The position numbers were made by a program, and so were the translations under genes. Under the pieces are notes generated by a model. The model was not told the DNA's origin and did no database searches. It was given only the letters and a program-made list of their open reading frames with translations. A stretch of 64,000 nt of DNA from Marvania coccoides (lineage: Eukaryota > Chlorophyta > Trebouxiophyceae > Chlorellales > Chlorellaceae), in the NCBI GenBank assembly GCA_963854735.1, contig OY978101.1, forward strand, positions 558,001 through 622,000, in the 5' to 3' direction. Shown here piece by piece: positions 10,401 to 22,755 of this stretch (positions within the stretch are counted from its first letter, which is position 1; each line of letters opens with the position of its first letter).

Positions 10401-13400
10401 AAGACATCGTGGTGGCCTCAATCGCAGCAGAGTGCCTGAAAGGTCAGTTTTGTTGAATCAAGCTTAAATATTTGTATCTTTAATGTCTGTGTGCTATGCA
10501 TTGGTCAGTATTATTATGTTAAAAGTGCAGGCTTTTGCTAATATTGGTTCCGCCTCGTTTTTCATGTTTTTTTTCTTCTGATAAACAAAAGCATGACTCT
10601 AACTATGTACCTCTTACACCACGTATATACTGCAGGAATCGCCGCGCTCAGTGGCTGCAGCGTGCGCGACATGCTGTTCTCCACGCCTCGTCTGCTGGAC
10701 CACGTGGCCCGCCAACTGCCCACCAAGCCAGACCTCCTCATCGAGCTTGCAGACCTCGTGGGCTCAAAACCCGAGTCCTTGGCGCTGTCTGTGCTGCCCA
10801 AGGCCCTGCCGCAGCTGTTTGCGGTGACAGCGCGCGGCGAAAAGGAGCGCGACGACGAGCGTAAGCGAAACCGCCTCGCGCTGGAGGCCCTGGCCACCCA
10901 GGCGGGGGTTTCGCTGAAGCGGCTGTTTGTGGAGCACGGGCACCACGCGCTGGCTGCGTCGCTGATGCACGGTGCGCCTGCTATGGACGATCTCATCCCT
11001 CTGGCAGAGGAGATATCGTCGGGGCAAGACTTCATCATGATGGCCCGCAGCATCCTCCCCAGGGTGGTGTCTGAGATGGTGGCGCAGGCGGGGTCGACGC
11101 CCGACATCTGGCGCAATGACGCGCTGACGCAGGAGGGCTACCTGCACGCCTGCAAGATGCTGCAGGTGCTCGTCTCGACCACCAACGGAGGCGACGCACA
11201 AGGCCACGACACAGCGTCAGCCACCGCCTGCAAAGTGAACGTGGCGGAGTTCCTGGCGGACGGCGACCACGTGACTCGCATGCTGAAGGAGTTTGGGGAC
11301 GAGCTGGAGCGGCGGCTGGGCGCTGCGGCGGCCGCCGCAGCCAGAGCTGCCGCAACGGGGACGGGGGCAGAAACACAATCCGCAGCTGCTGCTGCTGGGC
11401 CGGGGGTGACTGCCACGCTAAGCGTGCTGCGATCGGTGCTGGTGCTCATTCGCTTGACTGGGCCCTTCGTGGGTCGCTTTCTCCCGCAGTTTATGGTGCT
11501 GCTGGGCGCTGCGGTGCGTCCCGCCAACCGCCAAGACATCAAGCTGCAGGGGCTGGCGGGGTGGGAGCTGCTGGTGCAGGCGCTGGCGGCAGAGGCGCCC
11601 GTGCAGCTGGGCGGCGTGGTCAATCAGATCGTAGTTGCGCTTCTAGACCTGCTGCAAGAGGGTCCGCCGGTGGCGAGCTCTGCGGCCAAAGTTGTGGAAA
11701 GCGTGATACTCGCGTGCAGGGCGCTGTACCCCCACAAGATCCGGCTCATGCCGCCGCTGCCGCAGGACCCGCCGGAGCTGCGCCACGTGAACATGATGCT
11801 GGCAAAGCCGCAGCCGGAGGGGCGGGGGCAGCTGCTGACGGAGGACCACGTGGAGCTGCTGCTGGAGAGCCTGAACGACGAGGCGCTCAGCGTGCGCAGC
11901 ATGGCGCTGCAGGAGCTGCGCGGGGTGCTGGCCTCGCGCCGTGACTGGCTGCTGGGTTTGGAGTTGGGTACGGCAGCAGCAGCCGATGTGGACCCCACAC
12001 TGCTGGTGCGGCTACTGGGGGCGCTGCTGAAGGCGTCGGAGCCGGAGGGCAACAGTGCGGCCAGCGTGGCGGCGCAGCAGGCGGCTGCAGAGTGTCTGGG
12101 GATGCTGGGAGCGATTGATCCCGCGCGAGTGTACCTGGACCCGTCGCCGTCGCCACACCGCATCGCGTCCGACGCTGGGCTCGCGGTTGAGCTGCTCACC
12201 AAGCACCTGGTGCCGCTGCTGAAGACGGCGCACAGCCTGTCGGCGCTGGACGCCACCACGCTGGCCATCCAGGAGGTGCTCCGCTGCCAGGCGGGGTCGA
12301 CGGAGCTGCGGGAGATGCTGGCGGCCGCAAAGGCGGCGGCAGAGGAGGCGCAGGCGCCGCCCGCAAAGGGCAAGTCCCCGGCGGGACAGCAGCGGCGGGC
12401 CGCGAGAGGCGGCGGCCGGGCGGCGACGCCTCAGCCGGAACCCAACGCCATCTTTTCGGTGCTACCTGAGGAGATGCAGGCCATCGTGCGGCCGTACTTG
12501 GACTCCAAATTTTCGTACCGTGCCACGGGGCGGCGGGTGCAGGGCGTGGTGTTTGGGTCCAGCAAAGGGCTGTCGTTCCCCCGCTGGCTCACTCTGTGGC
12601 TCACCGGTCTCATCGATCAGCACGTCTCTGGTAAGCGAGAATGCGTGTATAAGAAAACAATGCACCAGTTAGCGTTTTCATCTTGATGCGTGTCAAAATT
12701 TCCTCTTCTGTCTGTGGGTAATTAAACTCCGCTAAATTTTTTGTATTTTTCTGGACTGCAGGCGAATCACTGGCGCTGTTTCAGGCGGTCAAGCCTGTTC
12801 TGCGTCACGAGATCCCCACTGCTATGTTCCTTGCGCCCTACATAGTTCTCAACGCCGTCATGAAGGGCGGCGGGCACGCCTGCGTGGCCGTCATTGACGA
12901 GTTCGCCGCCGTCCTGAGGAATACCAATCCCGCCGCCACCCGTGACAGCGTGCTGTGCACGCAAGCGGTGTTCACGCTGCTGGACGTGCTGCAGCGCTGG
13001 CTGGAGGAGGCCAAATCTGGCGCCGGCTTTGGCGGGGGTGGGTCCGGACAGTCAACCTCGTTTACAACCGACCCGGGGAACGCGGAGGAGCAGCTTGCCA
13101 GGTTCACCGCGGAGTGGGGCGACGTAGAGCGCTTGCTGAAAGCCGTTCGAAAGGACAAGGTGGCCAGCGCCGCGGCCGGGTGTGGAGCCATTGCCCGGGC
13201 GCTGCTGCACTTCGAGACGCACCTGCGCGGGGTTGAGGGGGGCGGGGCCAGCAACCCCGCGGCAGCCCCCGACCGGTCCTCTCCCAAATTCAGCGACAAA
13301 GACGTTACTTTTTTGCTGAGGGTCTACAGCCGGCTGGAGGAGCCCGACGGGCTGGACGGGCTGGTGAAGCTGCGGCAGGGTGGACCCAGGCCGGAGGACC

Positions 13401-16400
13401 AGCGCCTGGCGGCGGAGAAGGCGGGGTCGTGGTCTGAGGCGCTGACGCTGTACGAGCGGGACCTGGCGAGGGCGGAGGAGGGCACGGCTGATGGAGCTGC
13501 TGCAAGGGCGCGAGTAGGCACCCGGCAGGGGTGAGTTTACATGTCGTATCGGTTAACAAACGGTGTTGGATACCTTCCAAGCTTTTTCCAAGAGACCACA
13601 AATCGTTTTCCCTTACCTTAAGTACCCCTTCGTCTTATTCAATTAATGCTCCAATGTTCGTTCTGCCAGGTACCTCAACTGCCTGCTGCAAATGGGCCAC
13701 TGGCAAGGGCTGCTGACCCAGGTGGAAGGCATGGGCGCGCTGGCGGCGGGACCTGCCAGCGTCACCGGCGGCGGCTCCTCTGGAGCCAAGCTGGCGGCGA
13801 TGGGCGCCGCTGCAGCGTGGCGGCTGGGGCGCTGGCCGCTGTTGGAGCGCTACGTGGGCATTGCGGAGGCGGGATTCGCGCAGCTGACCGCGGCGGAGCG
13901 GTGGGAGGTGCGCATTGGGCTGCTGCTGCAGGCGGCGGCCAGCGGGGAGCCTGGCGCTCTGGAGGCTCAGCTGGAGGCCTCTCGTGCGGAAGTCATGGGC
14001 CCCTTCTCCGCTGCTGCCATGGAGTCGTACTCCCGGGCATACTCCCACCTCGTCAAGCTGCACATGCTGCAAGAAATTGCGGACGCAGCCAGTAAGTTTG
14101 AACCTTTTTTGAAATTGCTTAGCCCGCCAATATAACATCTGTTATTTCTACCGCAAAATTGCACTTTTACGCGCTATCAAAATCAAAACGTGACATCTGT
14201 ATACTGTTGTATTGTTCTGCAGGTGTGATGGGCAGGGAGCACGGTCCTTGCAACCGTAAGCGGACGCTCAAGTGGGACGATCGCCTCAAAGTGACGCAGT
14301 CCACACTGGCCACGCAGGCCCCCATTCTGGCGCTGCGCCGGCAGCTGGCGACCCTGTCCAACGACGCCGACACCGCGGGGCAGTGCTGGCTGAAGCACGC
14401 GCAGCTGTGCGTGAAAACGGGGCACCTGGACGCTGCTGGGCCGGCAGTGCTGCAGGCGGCGGCTGCGGGGGTTCCAGGCTCCAGCCTGGAGCGCGTGGAG
14501 CTGCTATACGCGCGCGGGGAGCACCACCGCGCGCTGTCCGAGCTGCACACGCTAGAAGCTGCCCTGAAGGTGGGCGGCGGTGACGGTGCTTGGCTGCCCA
14601 ATGAGGGCGAGCGGGCGCAGTACCGGTCGCGGGTGCTGCTGAAGCTGGCGCAGTGGACCGCGGAGACGGGGCAGGGCGCGCGCGAGGAGGTGTCTCAGCT
14701 GTTTGTGAGCGCTCTGGATGCCAGGAAGCCGGTGGACTGGGAGACGGGGCTGTTTTCGTGAGTGGTGTACAGTTTGTTTTTATTTCTTTATGTATTACGT
14801 ATTTGCTTTAGATGATTGAATCGGTCAAGCCTCTGTATTCCTTTTAATTTTTTGCTTGTTTTACATAAATAGAAATGGCAGTTTAGTTTTTTTTTGTGTT
14901 TTAGTGCACGGCATTTTTGTATTTCAATAAGCACCCTTTCTTTTCTGCCTTCTAATTTTCTCTCTCCCTCCCCCCTTCTTCCACCCACACCTCCAGGTAC
15001 GCCGCGTACCTGGACCAGCTGATGCAGGACGCCAAGGCGCGGCAGGAGGACGCCGCTTCTGCCGCCTACGCTGACCCCCGCATGGACCGTCTGGGTGGGA
15101 AATCCAGGATCAAACTGGGGGAGGATAGGCACCACCTCACCTTCCTGTCGGACGTGCTGCAGAACTATGGCAAGAGCATCTCTGCGGGCAGCCAGCACAT
15201 CTACCGCTCCCTGCCGCGCATGCTGACATTGTGGTTCGAGTTCGGGGCGGCTGTCCCCGCGGCCGTAGACCAGTCGCGCGAAGAGCGCGCCATCTGCGAC
15301 GAGGTGATGTTCCTGATGCGGGGCTTCTCCAAGACCATCCCGCTGCACTGCTGGCTGGTGGCGCTGCCGCAGCTCATCTCGCGCATCTGCCACAAGCACA
15401 CCGAGGTGTCGGGCATCACCAAGACCATCGTCACCGAGGCCACAAAGGTGAGATAGGTTTCGCACTGTTTTTCCTTCTAGCATTGTTTATTTTTTCTCCT
15501 TTATTGGTCGAATGTTTCACCAAGCCGTCTCACTCAAATATCAATTTCTTGCAGACCTACCCCCAGCAGGCGCTATGGGCGCTGGCGGCCGTCTCCAAGT
15601 CGCACATTTCCAGCCGCCGCTCCGCCGCCAACGCCATCATCAACAACGCCAAGCGCGCAGCCGCCTCTGAGGCTGAGAAGCGAGTCTTCACCGAGCACGG
15701 CTCCCTGTGCGAGCAGCTCATCAAGCTGTGCCACACGCAGCCCACCTCTAGCCGGCGGGTGTTGTCTGCGAAGCGCGACCTGCAGCTCACTGCCCTCATT
15801 CGGACCATGCCTCTAGGAGTGATGGTCCCCATGATGTCGGCACTTACCCCTTCGCTGCCCCCCGAAAAAGCGGCGGGGAGAGGCGCTGCCGCAGTGGGGC
15901 ACGCGGGTTGGCGACCCTTTGGCGACCCTGTGACCATCTCGGGGTTGCGGGACGAGATCGAGGTGATGTCGTCGCTGCAAAAGCCGAAGAAAATCGTGCT
16001 TGTGGGCTCTGACGGGCGGGACTATCCGTTTCTGGCCAAGCCCAAGGACGACCTGCGCAAGGACTGCCGCATGATGGAGGTGGCGGGCGTGGTGAACCGG
16101 CTGTTTCTGGAAGACCCAGGGTCGCGGCGGCGCAATCTGTACCTGCGGCGCTTTGCGGTGCTGCCCATCACGGAGGACTGCGGGCTGGTGGAGTGGGTGT
16201 GTCACACCCGTCCCATGCGGACGTGCATCAACGACATGCACGACGGCGCTGAGGTGCGCCTCACGAACAATGCCGCCAAGGTGACGTACGACCGCGCCGC
16301 CAAAGCGGGGCGCCCCGGGCTGCGCGCCTGGCTGGATGACATGCTGCGCTCCAACCCCCCGCGCTTCCACCGCTGGTTCCTGGCGAAGTGGGCGGAGCCT

Positions 16401-16994
16401 GCGGCGTGGCTGAGCGCGAGGCTGGCCTACACTCGAACCTACGCTGCTTGGTGCATGGTGGGGCACATCGTGGGGCTGGGAGATCGGCACGGGGAAAACG
16501 TGCTGATGGACATGCGCATGGGGGACGCCATGCAGATCGACTTTGGCTGCTTGTTCGATAAGGGGCTCACGCTGACGCTCCCCGAGATGGTGCCTTTCCG
16601 GCTGACTCAGAACGTTATTGACGCGTTTGGGGTGGCGGGGGTGGAGGGCGTGTACCGTCGCTCCTGCGAGGTGACCTTGGGGGTGCTGCGTAAGCACAAG
16701 GACACGATCTTGAGCGTGATGGACACGTTTGTTCACGACCCTCTGGTGGAGTGGACTCCCAGGGAGGATAGGAAGCGGGTGGGCGGTGCGGCGGGTGGGA
16801 ATGAGGCTGAGAACTCGCAGGCCAAGGATGCGCTGGCGACGATCGAGGGGCGGCTGCGTGGGACGCTGCTCGGGGTGAGTTCGCGGCCTTGCATGGCGCT
16901 GTCGGTGGAGGGCCACGTGCACCGGTTGGTGCTAGAAGCGACTTCGAAAGACAACCTTTCACTGCTTTATATATGGTGGCAGGCGTGGTGGTGA
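7444..16994 (+). CDS. ATR: ATR, PIKK-family DNA-damage checkpoint kinase
   Basis: Eight exons: 7444-7927, 8034-10442, 10636-12630, 12762-13530, 13670-14091, 14223-14757, 14997-15447 and 15555-16994. All junctions are GT-AG with consistent phase and give 2,834 residues, slightly longer than usual for ATR. The last exon holds the kinase domain: PKKIVLVGSDGRDYPFLAKP, then KDDLRKDCRMMEVAG, the ATR-specific stretch LPITEDCGLVEWV, the catalytic loop GLGDRHGENVL and the metal motif IDFG. A FATC tail ends the protein. These match ATR better than ATM, TOR or SMG1. The long N-terminal part is a helical-repeat solenoid with many Ala/Leu runs. The kinase senses RPA-coated single-stranded DNA through ATRIP in the nucleus. 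The FATC end YIWWQAWW has Trp where a Gly-Trp pair is usual. Confidence 0.96.
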
Positions 16995-17329
16995 GATACG
17001 GCGTGATGTAGCCATGCTAGCATTTGTTATCGCCAAAGTAAGCTTTTTGAAGATTAAACGGTCAGCATGCTGGAGGGATTTATGACATTTTAACTCTTAA
17101 TACCATGAGGAAAGGTAATGAGCTTGTAAGGGAACGCCCCAGCGCACTTTTGAGCGAAACTCGATTTGTAGAGGATTCTGCCCTCGGGGCTGCTGGATGG
17201 GGGGCACCACGAAGAGTTGTTCTTCACGGCATAAACCTGACTGTAAGGACCAATGCTGACCCGATGAAGGAAGCTGCGCGCCTGGGTGTTTTATCGCCGC
17301 TGCCCTCGGTGCTGCTTTGAGAGTTCCTT

Positions 17330-18300
17330 TTTTTAATGTCGCCGATGCAATTGAGAGCCTGCATGAAGCTATTATTCGCTGCGACAGGCTGAGGGAGGAG
17401 CACCATAAAGCGCAGTGCCTCTATATTGACAGCTTGAATGAGCTGTAAACCTGTGGGAGGGCTTGAGCCGCGAATTGGTGTGCTGGATTGGGCGCTGGCG
17501 GCAGAAGTGGGAAGCGAAGAGAAACTGTACGGTGGTGCCTTTGTTGTTTAGACACACGATTCTGCACAAATATTCGATGGTCAAACTCTATTGCTTGCAT
17601 GCAATTTTATGCTCGTGTGCATTATTGTCATTTTATTATATTTTATCATAGATCAAGACGCCCTTTTGGGCGTGCTCATGGTCATCCCAGTCCAGGCGGA
17701 CCGAGTGACAAAGTTCCTTCCCAGCAATTCATCGAGCAGCCGCTCATGGATCATTTTTGTGGAGGTAGATGGCAAAACCTGGCAGCAGATCAGGAGCGCC
17801 AAACGCCACCTCAGGGCTGGCAGCCAGATCTCACTCAACCTGGACACCAGCCTGGAGGAGCGGACCAAGGTGATACGTGAGCGATTGCAGCGGAAGCGGC
17901 CCCCCCCCCACCGACATAGAACCAGCCCCTGAGCAGCACGGGAGGACGCCGGAGGACGCTCCGCCACAGGTGCAGCCGCAGACGCCGCAGTTGGTAGCGC
18001 CGCAGGCGGAGCAAGCTCATGGCATACGGTCAGCGCAGCAGGTGCTGCCCACGGTGCAGGAGCAGCCGGTGACGCCAACACCGGCGCCGGCGCCGACCCC
18101 GCTGGAGGCACAGCTGCGTTGGCAGCGGCGCCAACGACGAGGAGCCTGCTGGAAATGGCGGAGGCAGACCTCACCCAGGTGGAATCCCTGGTGCGGGCGC
18201 ACCTGGAGGGCGTAGCGTACAGGCGGCGAATAAAGAGAGCACAAGGAGCGAGAGAGAGTCAAGATTACGAAGATGAAGAAATTTTACAATATGGTGATTT
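17330..18300 (+). pseudogene. Broken protein-coding remnant, possibly a non-LTR retroelement ORF1
   Basis: Protein-like stretches appear in all three plus-strand frames. Near 17335-17445 a helical, acidic segment ends in IDSLNEL and a stop. Near 17640-17930 a segment contains SWIIFVEVDGKTWQQIRSAK, followed by SLEERTKVIRERLQRK; this pattern, a putative RNA-binding fold followed by a charged helix, resembles ORF1 of L1-type elements. The frame breaks at a nine-C run at 17900-17908, continues in another frame as a Pro/Gln-rich linker, and shifts again near 18115 to a Glu-rich helix. The retroelement assignment is inference and weak; no reverse transcriptase is present here. An unusual intact gene with unrecognised introns is the alternative. 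Confidence 0.35.
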
Positions 18301-18584
18301 ATTTAATATATTATGCTTGCACATGCGGTGGTTCGCGCTCCCTACTAGTTAGCTCATTGTAGCTGCCAGTGCGTAAACTTTGGTTGTTTACTGCACTGCG
18401 ACGTCGGATGCTTCACTTCCCCGTGGTATCGTAGTCTCTATCGGACGGGTACAAATGGCGGGTGCCACATTTCCAGTGAGCACACCGGGTAGTACACCAT
18501 AAACCCTTAAGCCAGGGGTTGAGTGACCGCTGTAGATGGGAGGGGTGCTGGGCGGGCCAGCATTGCCCAAGCGCGAACCCCAAA

Positions 18585-18608
18585 CCGGACGGGCCGTTTG
18601 CCGTCCGG
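18585..18608. repeat. Perfect 8-bp inverted repeat
   Basis: CCGGACGG and CCGTCCGG are separated by eight bases, giving a GC-rich hairpin in a gene-free region. No function is evident. Confidence 0.6.
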
Positions 18609-19007
18609 AGAGTCCTGCTTTCCCCATTTTTTCCCTCTTTCTTTTATTCATGTCGGTCGCGCCGCTGGGGGACTCAGGAAGACAGGGGCCAGAGTCTTAC
18701 ATTGTGGGCGACGGTGCGGTATCGGCGTAATGCTGTATCCGTACGCCCCCAGTACCTGAGGTTGATCCCACGGATGGAAGGGGGTACTCCGCCTTACTGT
18801 GGCGGGGTGAGTGGCACGTCGGCTTGCACCAACCTTGGTAGTAGACGTTACAACCATATGTAAAACCTCCAAACCTCCAAACCATAAGATTAAATAGCCA
18901 AGTGAAAAAATACCCTCCAAGGTCAAACAAAAGTACGTTTCAGCAAAGACTTCGAAAAAAAATATACCAAATAATACTATATAATTGCATAAGTAGTAGA
19001 TTCTTCT

Positions 19008-21545
19008 TTACTTTCCGCTGCTCTGCAGGCTCGCAACGATCCCCTCCAGCTTGGCAGACAGTTGATCAAACCGCGAGGCAGCTTCCTCCAGCCGCCGCAT
19101 CGCCACATTCGCTCCCGCGATGCTGGCATCTCGTGCCATCAGGGAGGACTTTCCCGTCACATCAATCTCGAGACTTTCTTCCAGAATTTCGGGGTTGTCC
19201 TCCAGAGGCGCCCTCACACTCTTCCAGTTCCGGTCGTTCCGGGTGCGGTACCACCTCGTAACAAAAATGCTGACGATGCCAATGCACACACCGGCGCCCA
19301 GAATGACCCACAGCCCCCAAATGCCGTCGATCGTGGCGTGACCTTCTGTTTGCGATGAGAGCTACAGGGAGGGAGGGGGGGCACACGCTTAATTTGAATA
19401 TTGCCTTTCCTCTTTCACATACACAAGATTAAACACTTACTTCGCAGTAATACGCTGGGTCATCTGACATGAACTTATGCTGCACTCAATTAAGAACATA
19501 TTGAGTTGCCACAAACATCGCCGTCTCAGATTGTAAGAAGAGTCCTCCCTCAGCGGAACCTGTTTCACCCTTAAGCGATGGTACAATGGCGCAATACGAA
19601 ATGTGATTTACGTGTATTTTTCTTCTTTCTTTTCCCCTTTCCCATGCTTTCTTCAGGACTCACCTCGAAGTCTTCCATGATCCCGCTGTCTTGCATGTTC
19701 AAAATCGCTCTGGAGAACTGCTCGATGACTGTGTCATTGAACTCCTGCCAAAACACAATGCCGTAGTTAAATCTGCACGCAAGTAAACCGTTATTTTTCT
19801 ATCAGTCGGAACTCCCTGAAATCCAGCAATTGAACACAATGAATTCATAAAAAATAAAAACCCACGGCTCCAGAATTGTGCCCTGCATCAACCCCAAATC
19901 GCATTTAGTGCGCTTGGAGGCGATGTATCCGCGCAGCAGGGGCTCATCCATGATGTAGGCCGCTATCGTGCCCGCCACCAAATTTTGCGCTGCTGCTTGG
20001 ATGGACTCGTCCCCCCTAAAACCTTCGCCCGTCACCATGATGCCCTGGGCGCGCAAGCGGTCAACGTAGAGGTCTGCTGTGGTCACCAGCCTGATATATA
20101 TATTGGGGAGAACAAGATTATTATTCAAGCATGGCCGCTGCTGAAAAACTTTAAAAATGCAGGAGTGTGAATAAATTAGGCGTAAGTAAGTAAGCTGCTG
20201 CGTCGTTCCTACCGTCCATTCAGGTCCTCGATGGTTCTCACCGCGCTGCCGATGGTTTTTGCTGTGAGCGATGCGGCTAGATTTGCAGTGTAGGTGTTGA
20301 TCAATATCAGGGACATGAATGCGAAGCACAGGGACGCAAGCTTGGCACCTACGGAAATAAGATGGTTTGGTCATAATCAATGCAGGCTCAATACTGCTAA
20401 GGAATGGCAACACTACAAAATAAAAGCGAATAGTTGAAACAAAAAAAAGGATAGTTTTCTCACCGAAGCTGGAAACTTCCAGTGTCTCCAAACCCATAAG
20501 GGTCCATGAGCTACCTACCATGACGTTATGCACGCCTGGGAGGACGTCTGCCCTTTTGATGCGGCGCTTCAGCGACCCCCACTCTGCGTGCGCAAGAGAG
20601 AGAAAAAATAAGCCGAGTTACCGGAAAAGCGAGCGCTGGGACGCTTTGCACTGTTTTCCTCTACTCGCCGATGACGAAAAGAAAGAAGGGGAAGACGATG
20701 GCTGTCGAAATTGCGGCAATCCATAGACCGGGCGTGAAAGGGTCAAGCCACCCCCAACCATTGTTTACTCTGCAATCAACAAGCCAACAATCGATTGATG
20801 AAAAAAAAGATGTAAATGTAAATCGTAAAGAGTTTTTTTTTTTTTTAATACCGTGTTTTTGGCATGCTAATATGTTGTGTTGTGGAGTGGCTCACATTTC
20901 TGACGTTTGAATCATGATACTTAGTCCCGATGACCAGTAAGGCTGCAGAGATATAATGTTGGAACAGTGAGAGTATATGCTAAAACAAAGAGGCTAACGC
21001 AAGACGGAAAAAATAAATAAAAAAAATGCATGCTGACTCACGAAGGAGAACTTCAGCCCTTGCTCTTGGCGCTCCGCCGTGATGGTCACCGCCGACATTG
21101 CCATGTCACAAAATCCCGTGGAAATGGAGAGATTCTTTACAATTGCGTCGAAAGGAAGGCACTTGAAGTAAAAGTCGACGCCCTCTACCCAGTCAATCCT
21201 TCTGGCCGCCTCTCTGAACGTGTAAATGTCAAAACCGGTGTAAGACTCGGCTGGCTCCGTCTCGTTGCACTGTACCTGTAATTAGGAATTAACAATGCGA
21301 TGAATACGATGGTTATCAGAGTTACTAAGGTTGGGTGGCCGGCACAATTTGTGGAGCCTGGCTAGTTAGCTCACCATGGGGTACAGGTTTGTGACGCAAA
21401 CCTCAAATCCAGGTCCGGTTGAGTTTGAATTCGTCAATGGCGGCCCGGTGGGAGCAGGGGCTGGGGCGGGCTGGGCGATTGCAAAATTAAAAGTGGCTGC
21501 CATCAGCCAGAGGAGCACCCAAGGCATGGTTATACGCGGCTTCAT
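19008..21545 (-). CDS. Ionotropic glutamate receptor-like channel
   Basis: Ten exons on the minus strand: 21545-21375, 21275-21042, 20942-20896, 20769-20669, 20583-20464, 20348-20213, 20090-19866, 19772-19664, 19479-19441 and 19361-19008, encoding about 511 residues. The order is signal peptide, ligand-binding lobe S1 (YTGFDIYTFREAARRIDWV; DMAMSAVTITAERQEQG), first transmembrane segment, pore loop (MVGSSWTLMGLETLE), the M3 signature NTYTANLAASLT, lobe S2 with a conserved Cys pair (TKCDLG; YYCE), final transmembrane helix and a coiled-coil tail. It lacks the amino-terminal domain of animal and plant receptors. The channel should gate cations at a membrane in response to an amino acid. The fourth intron needs a GC donor. 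The start could also be the in-frame ATG at 21527. Confidence 0.88.
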
Positions 21546-21805
21546 CCACGTACGTAATTTATGACTTGAACATGGCAGTAATAAGATGGAAAAGATTACT
21601 TCTTGCGTTTCCGAAATAAATTTATTCAACTAATTCGAAAAATAAATTGCCACTTCCGAGCGTTTGCCCACGCCAGTTTCAGGATAACACGATTAAATAA
21701 ACACAAGTGACGCGCGGAGAGTTTATAATCAGTCAGTGAAGAAAAGGCCATGGACGTTGGCCAACAAATCGAAACCATTCCTGCCGCCTACTCTCAAAAG
21801 AATCA

Positions 21806-22557
21806 CTACTCCTCGCCCATCCTCGCAGCCACCAGCCGCTCCACGATCTTCCCCAGCAGCCACTCCGGTCTTCCCGAGCCGTCGCATTCCGCCACCGCCC
21901 GCCTCCACCGCTCGGGCACCGCCTCCAGACTCTCGTGAGCGCCCAGCAGGCCGCCAACCATGCATGCGTTTGTGTCCGTGTCCTCCTCCAGGAACCTTCT
22001 GTAACCACGCTTTCGCTTCTGCAATTCCTTTGGCCCGGGTGCTCTCTTCCGCTTCCAGCAACACCACGCAGCAACGCCAGCGCCGCCACGACGTACGCCG
22101 CGTTTGCGTCTTTGCAGGCCGCTTTGGGGTGGGACCTCGCAGCGTCCGCCACCGCCAATTTCGCAGCTTCAGCTGCGCTCAGGTTCCTCCCAGCAGCGGC
22201 GATGGCGATGGGGAGCACCCGCGTCACATCAGCGCGCTGTTGGCCATGGACGACTCTCCCGGGAGAAAGGGGGCTTGAAAGCGTCAAAGCACGTGGTGCC
22301 GACGTCAACAGGCTCAGATTTCAGCCATAGCGTGTAATAGGTGAAGGGGTCTGCGCTGTTGCCAGAGAAATCACGAGCTCGCTGTCGTCGCTTATTTGAC
22401 CAGGGACGAGGTCCCACACTCTGCCGTCTGTCATCGCCATTGCGACCTGCAACGACTGAGGCGTGATGCTGGAGAACTCCAGCGGTCCACCCACAGCGTC
22501 GGCGACGCACGCCCCGTAGAAGGCCCCCAGCGCTCGGATGGTTTGGGTAGGCGTCAC
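21806..22557 (-). pseudogene. Frameshifted ADP-ribosylglycohydrolase (DraG/ARH family)
   Basis: Family motifs occur in order but in different frames with no introns between them. The first frame has the start GAFYGACVADAVGGPLEF and the metal-binding ISDDSELVISLA. A one-base shift near 22375 leads to YYTLWLKSEPVDVGTT. A further shift near 22245 leads to RVLPIAIAAAGRNLSAAEAA, where a normal gene would continue from MANSALM. A last shift near 22010 leads to EEDTDTNACMVGGLLGAH, the second metal-binding motif. The final frame stops at 21806. At least three indels in about 750 bases indicate a pseudogene; assembly error is less likely at so many sites. An intact gene would hydrolyse ADP-ribose from proteins or related substrates. 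Confidence 0.75.
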
Positions 22558-22755
22558 AATTATCAGATTATTTTTGGGGTCAGGTTTTTTTCTCTCCGTT
22601 AAGGTGGGCGTCCATGTTGAAGCCCAGGGTTGAACAGTGCTTTCCTTTGCATTTCGTCAACTCTTACTACAATTCTGCCACAGTAAATTGAATAATTCAC
22701 AGTACAGTCCATCATATCAAATATCCAAATTTTAAAATACATACAAATTCCGCTG

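Larger units (their letters stand above)
16995..19007. other. Low-information region after ATR
   Basis: Two kilobases without an intact recognisable gene. It contains protein-like but broken reading frames at about 17330-18300 (annotated separately), a perfect short inverted repeat at 18585-18608 and a direct repeat of AAACCTCC near 18862. The last part is probably the 3' flank of the glutamate-receptor gene. No tRNA or rRNA is visible. Confidence 0.5.

Noticed and set aside
15813..16922. 369-codon open frame on the minus strand opposite the ATR kinase exon
   Set aside because: It is a shadow of the GC-rich ATR reading frame: His/Arg/Pro-rich, no domain, and the plus strand encodes an unmistakable PIKK kinase.
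21806..22557. Explaining the ADP-ribosylglycohydrolase frame changes by introns
   Set aside because: The motif blocks are adjacent with no GT-AG or GC-AG pair that removes the shifts while keeping the motifs; the changes are single small indels.
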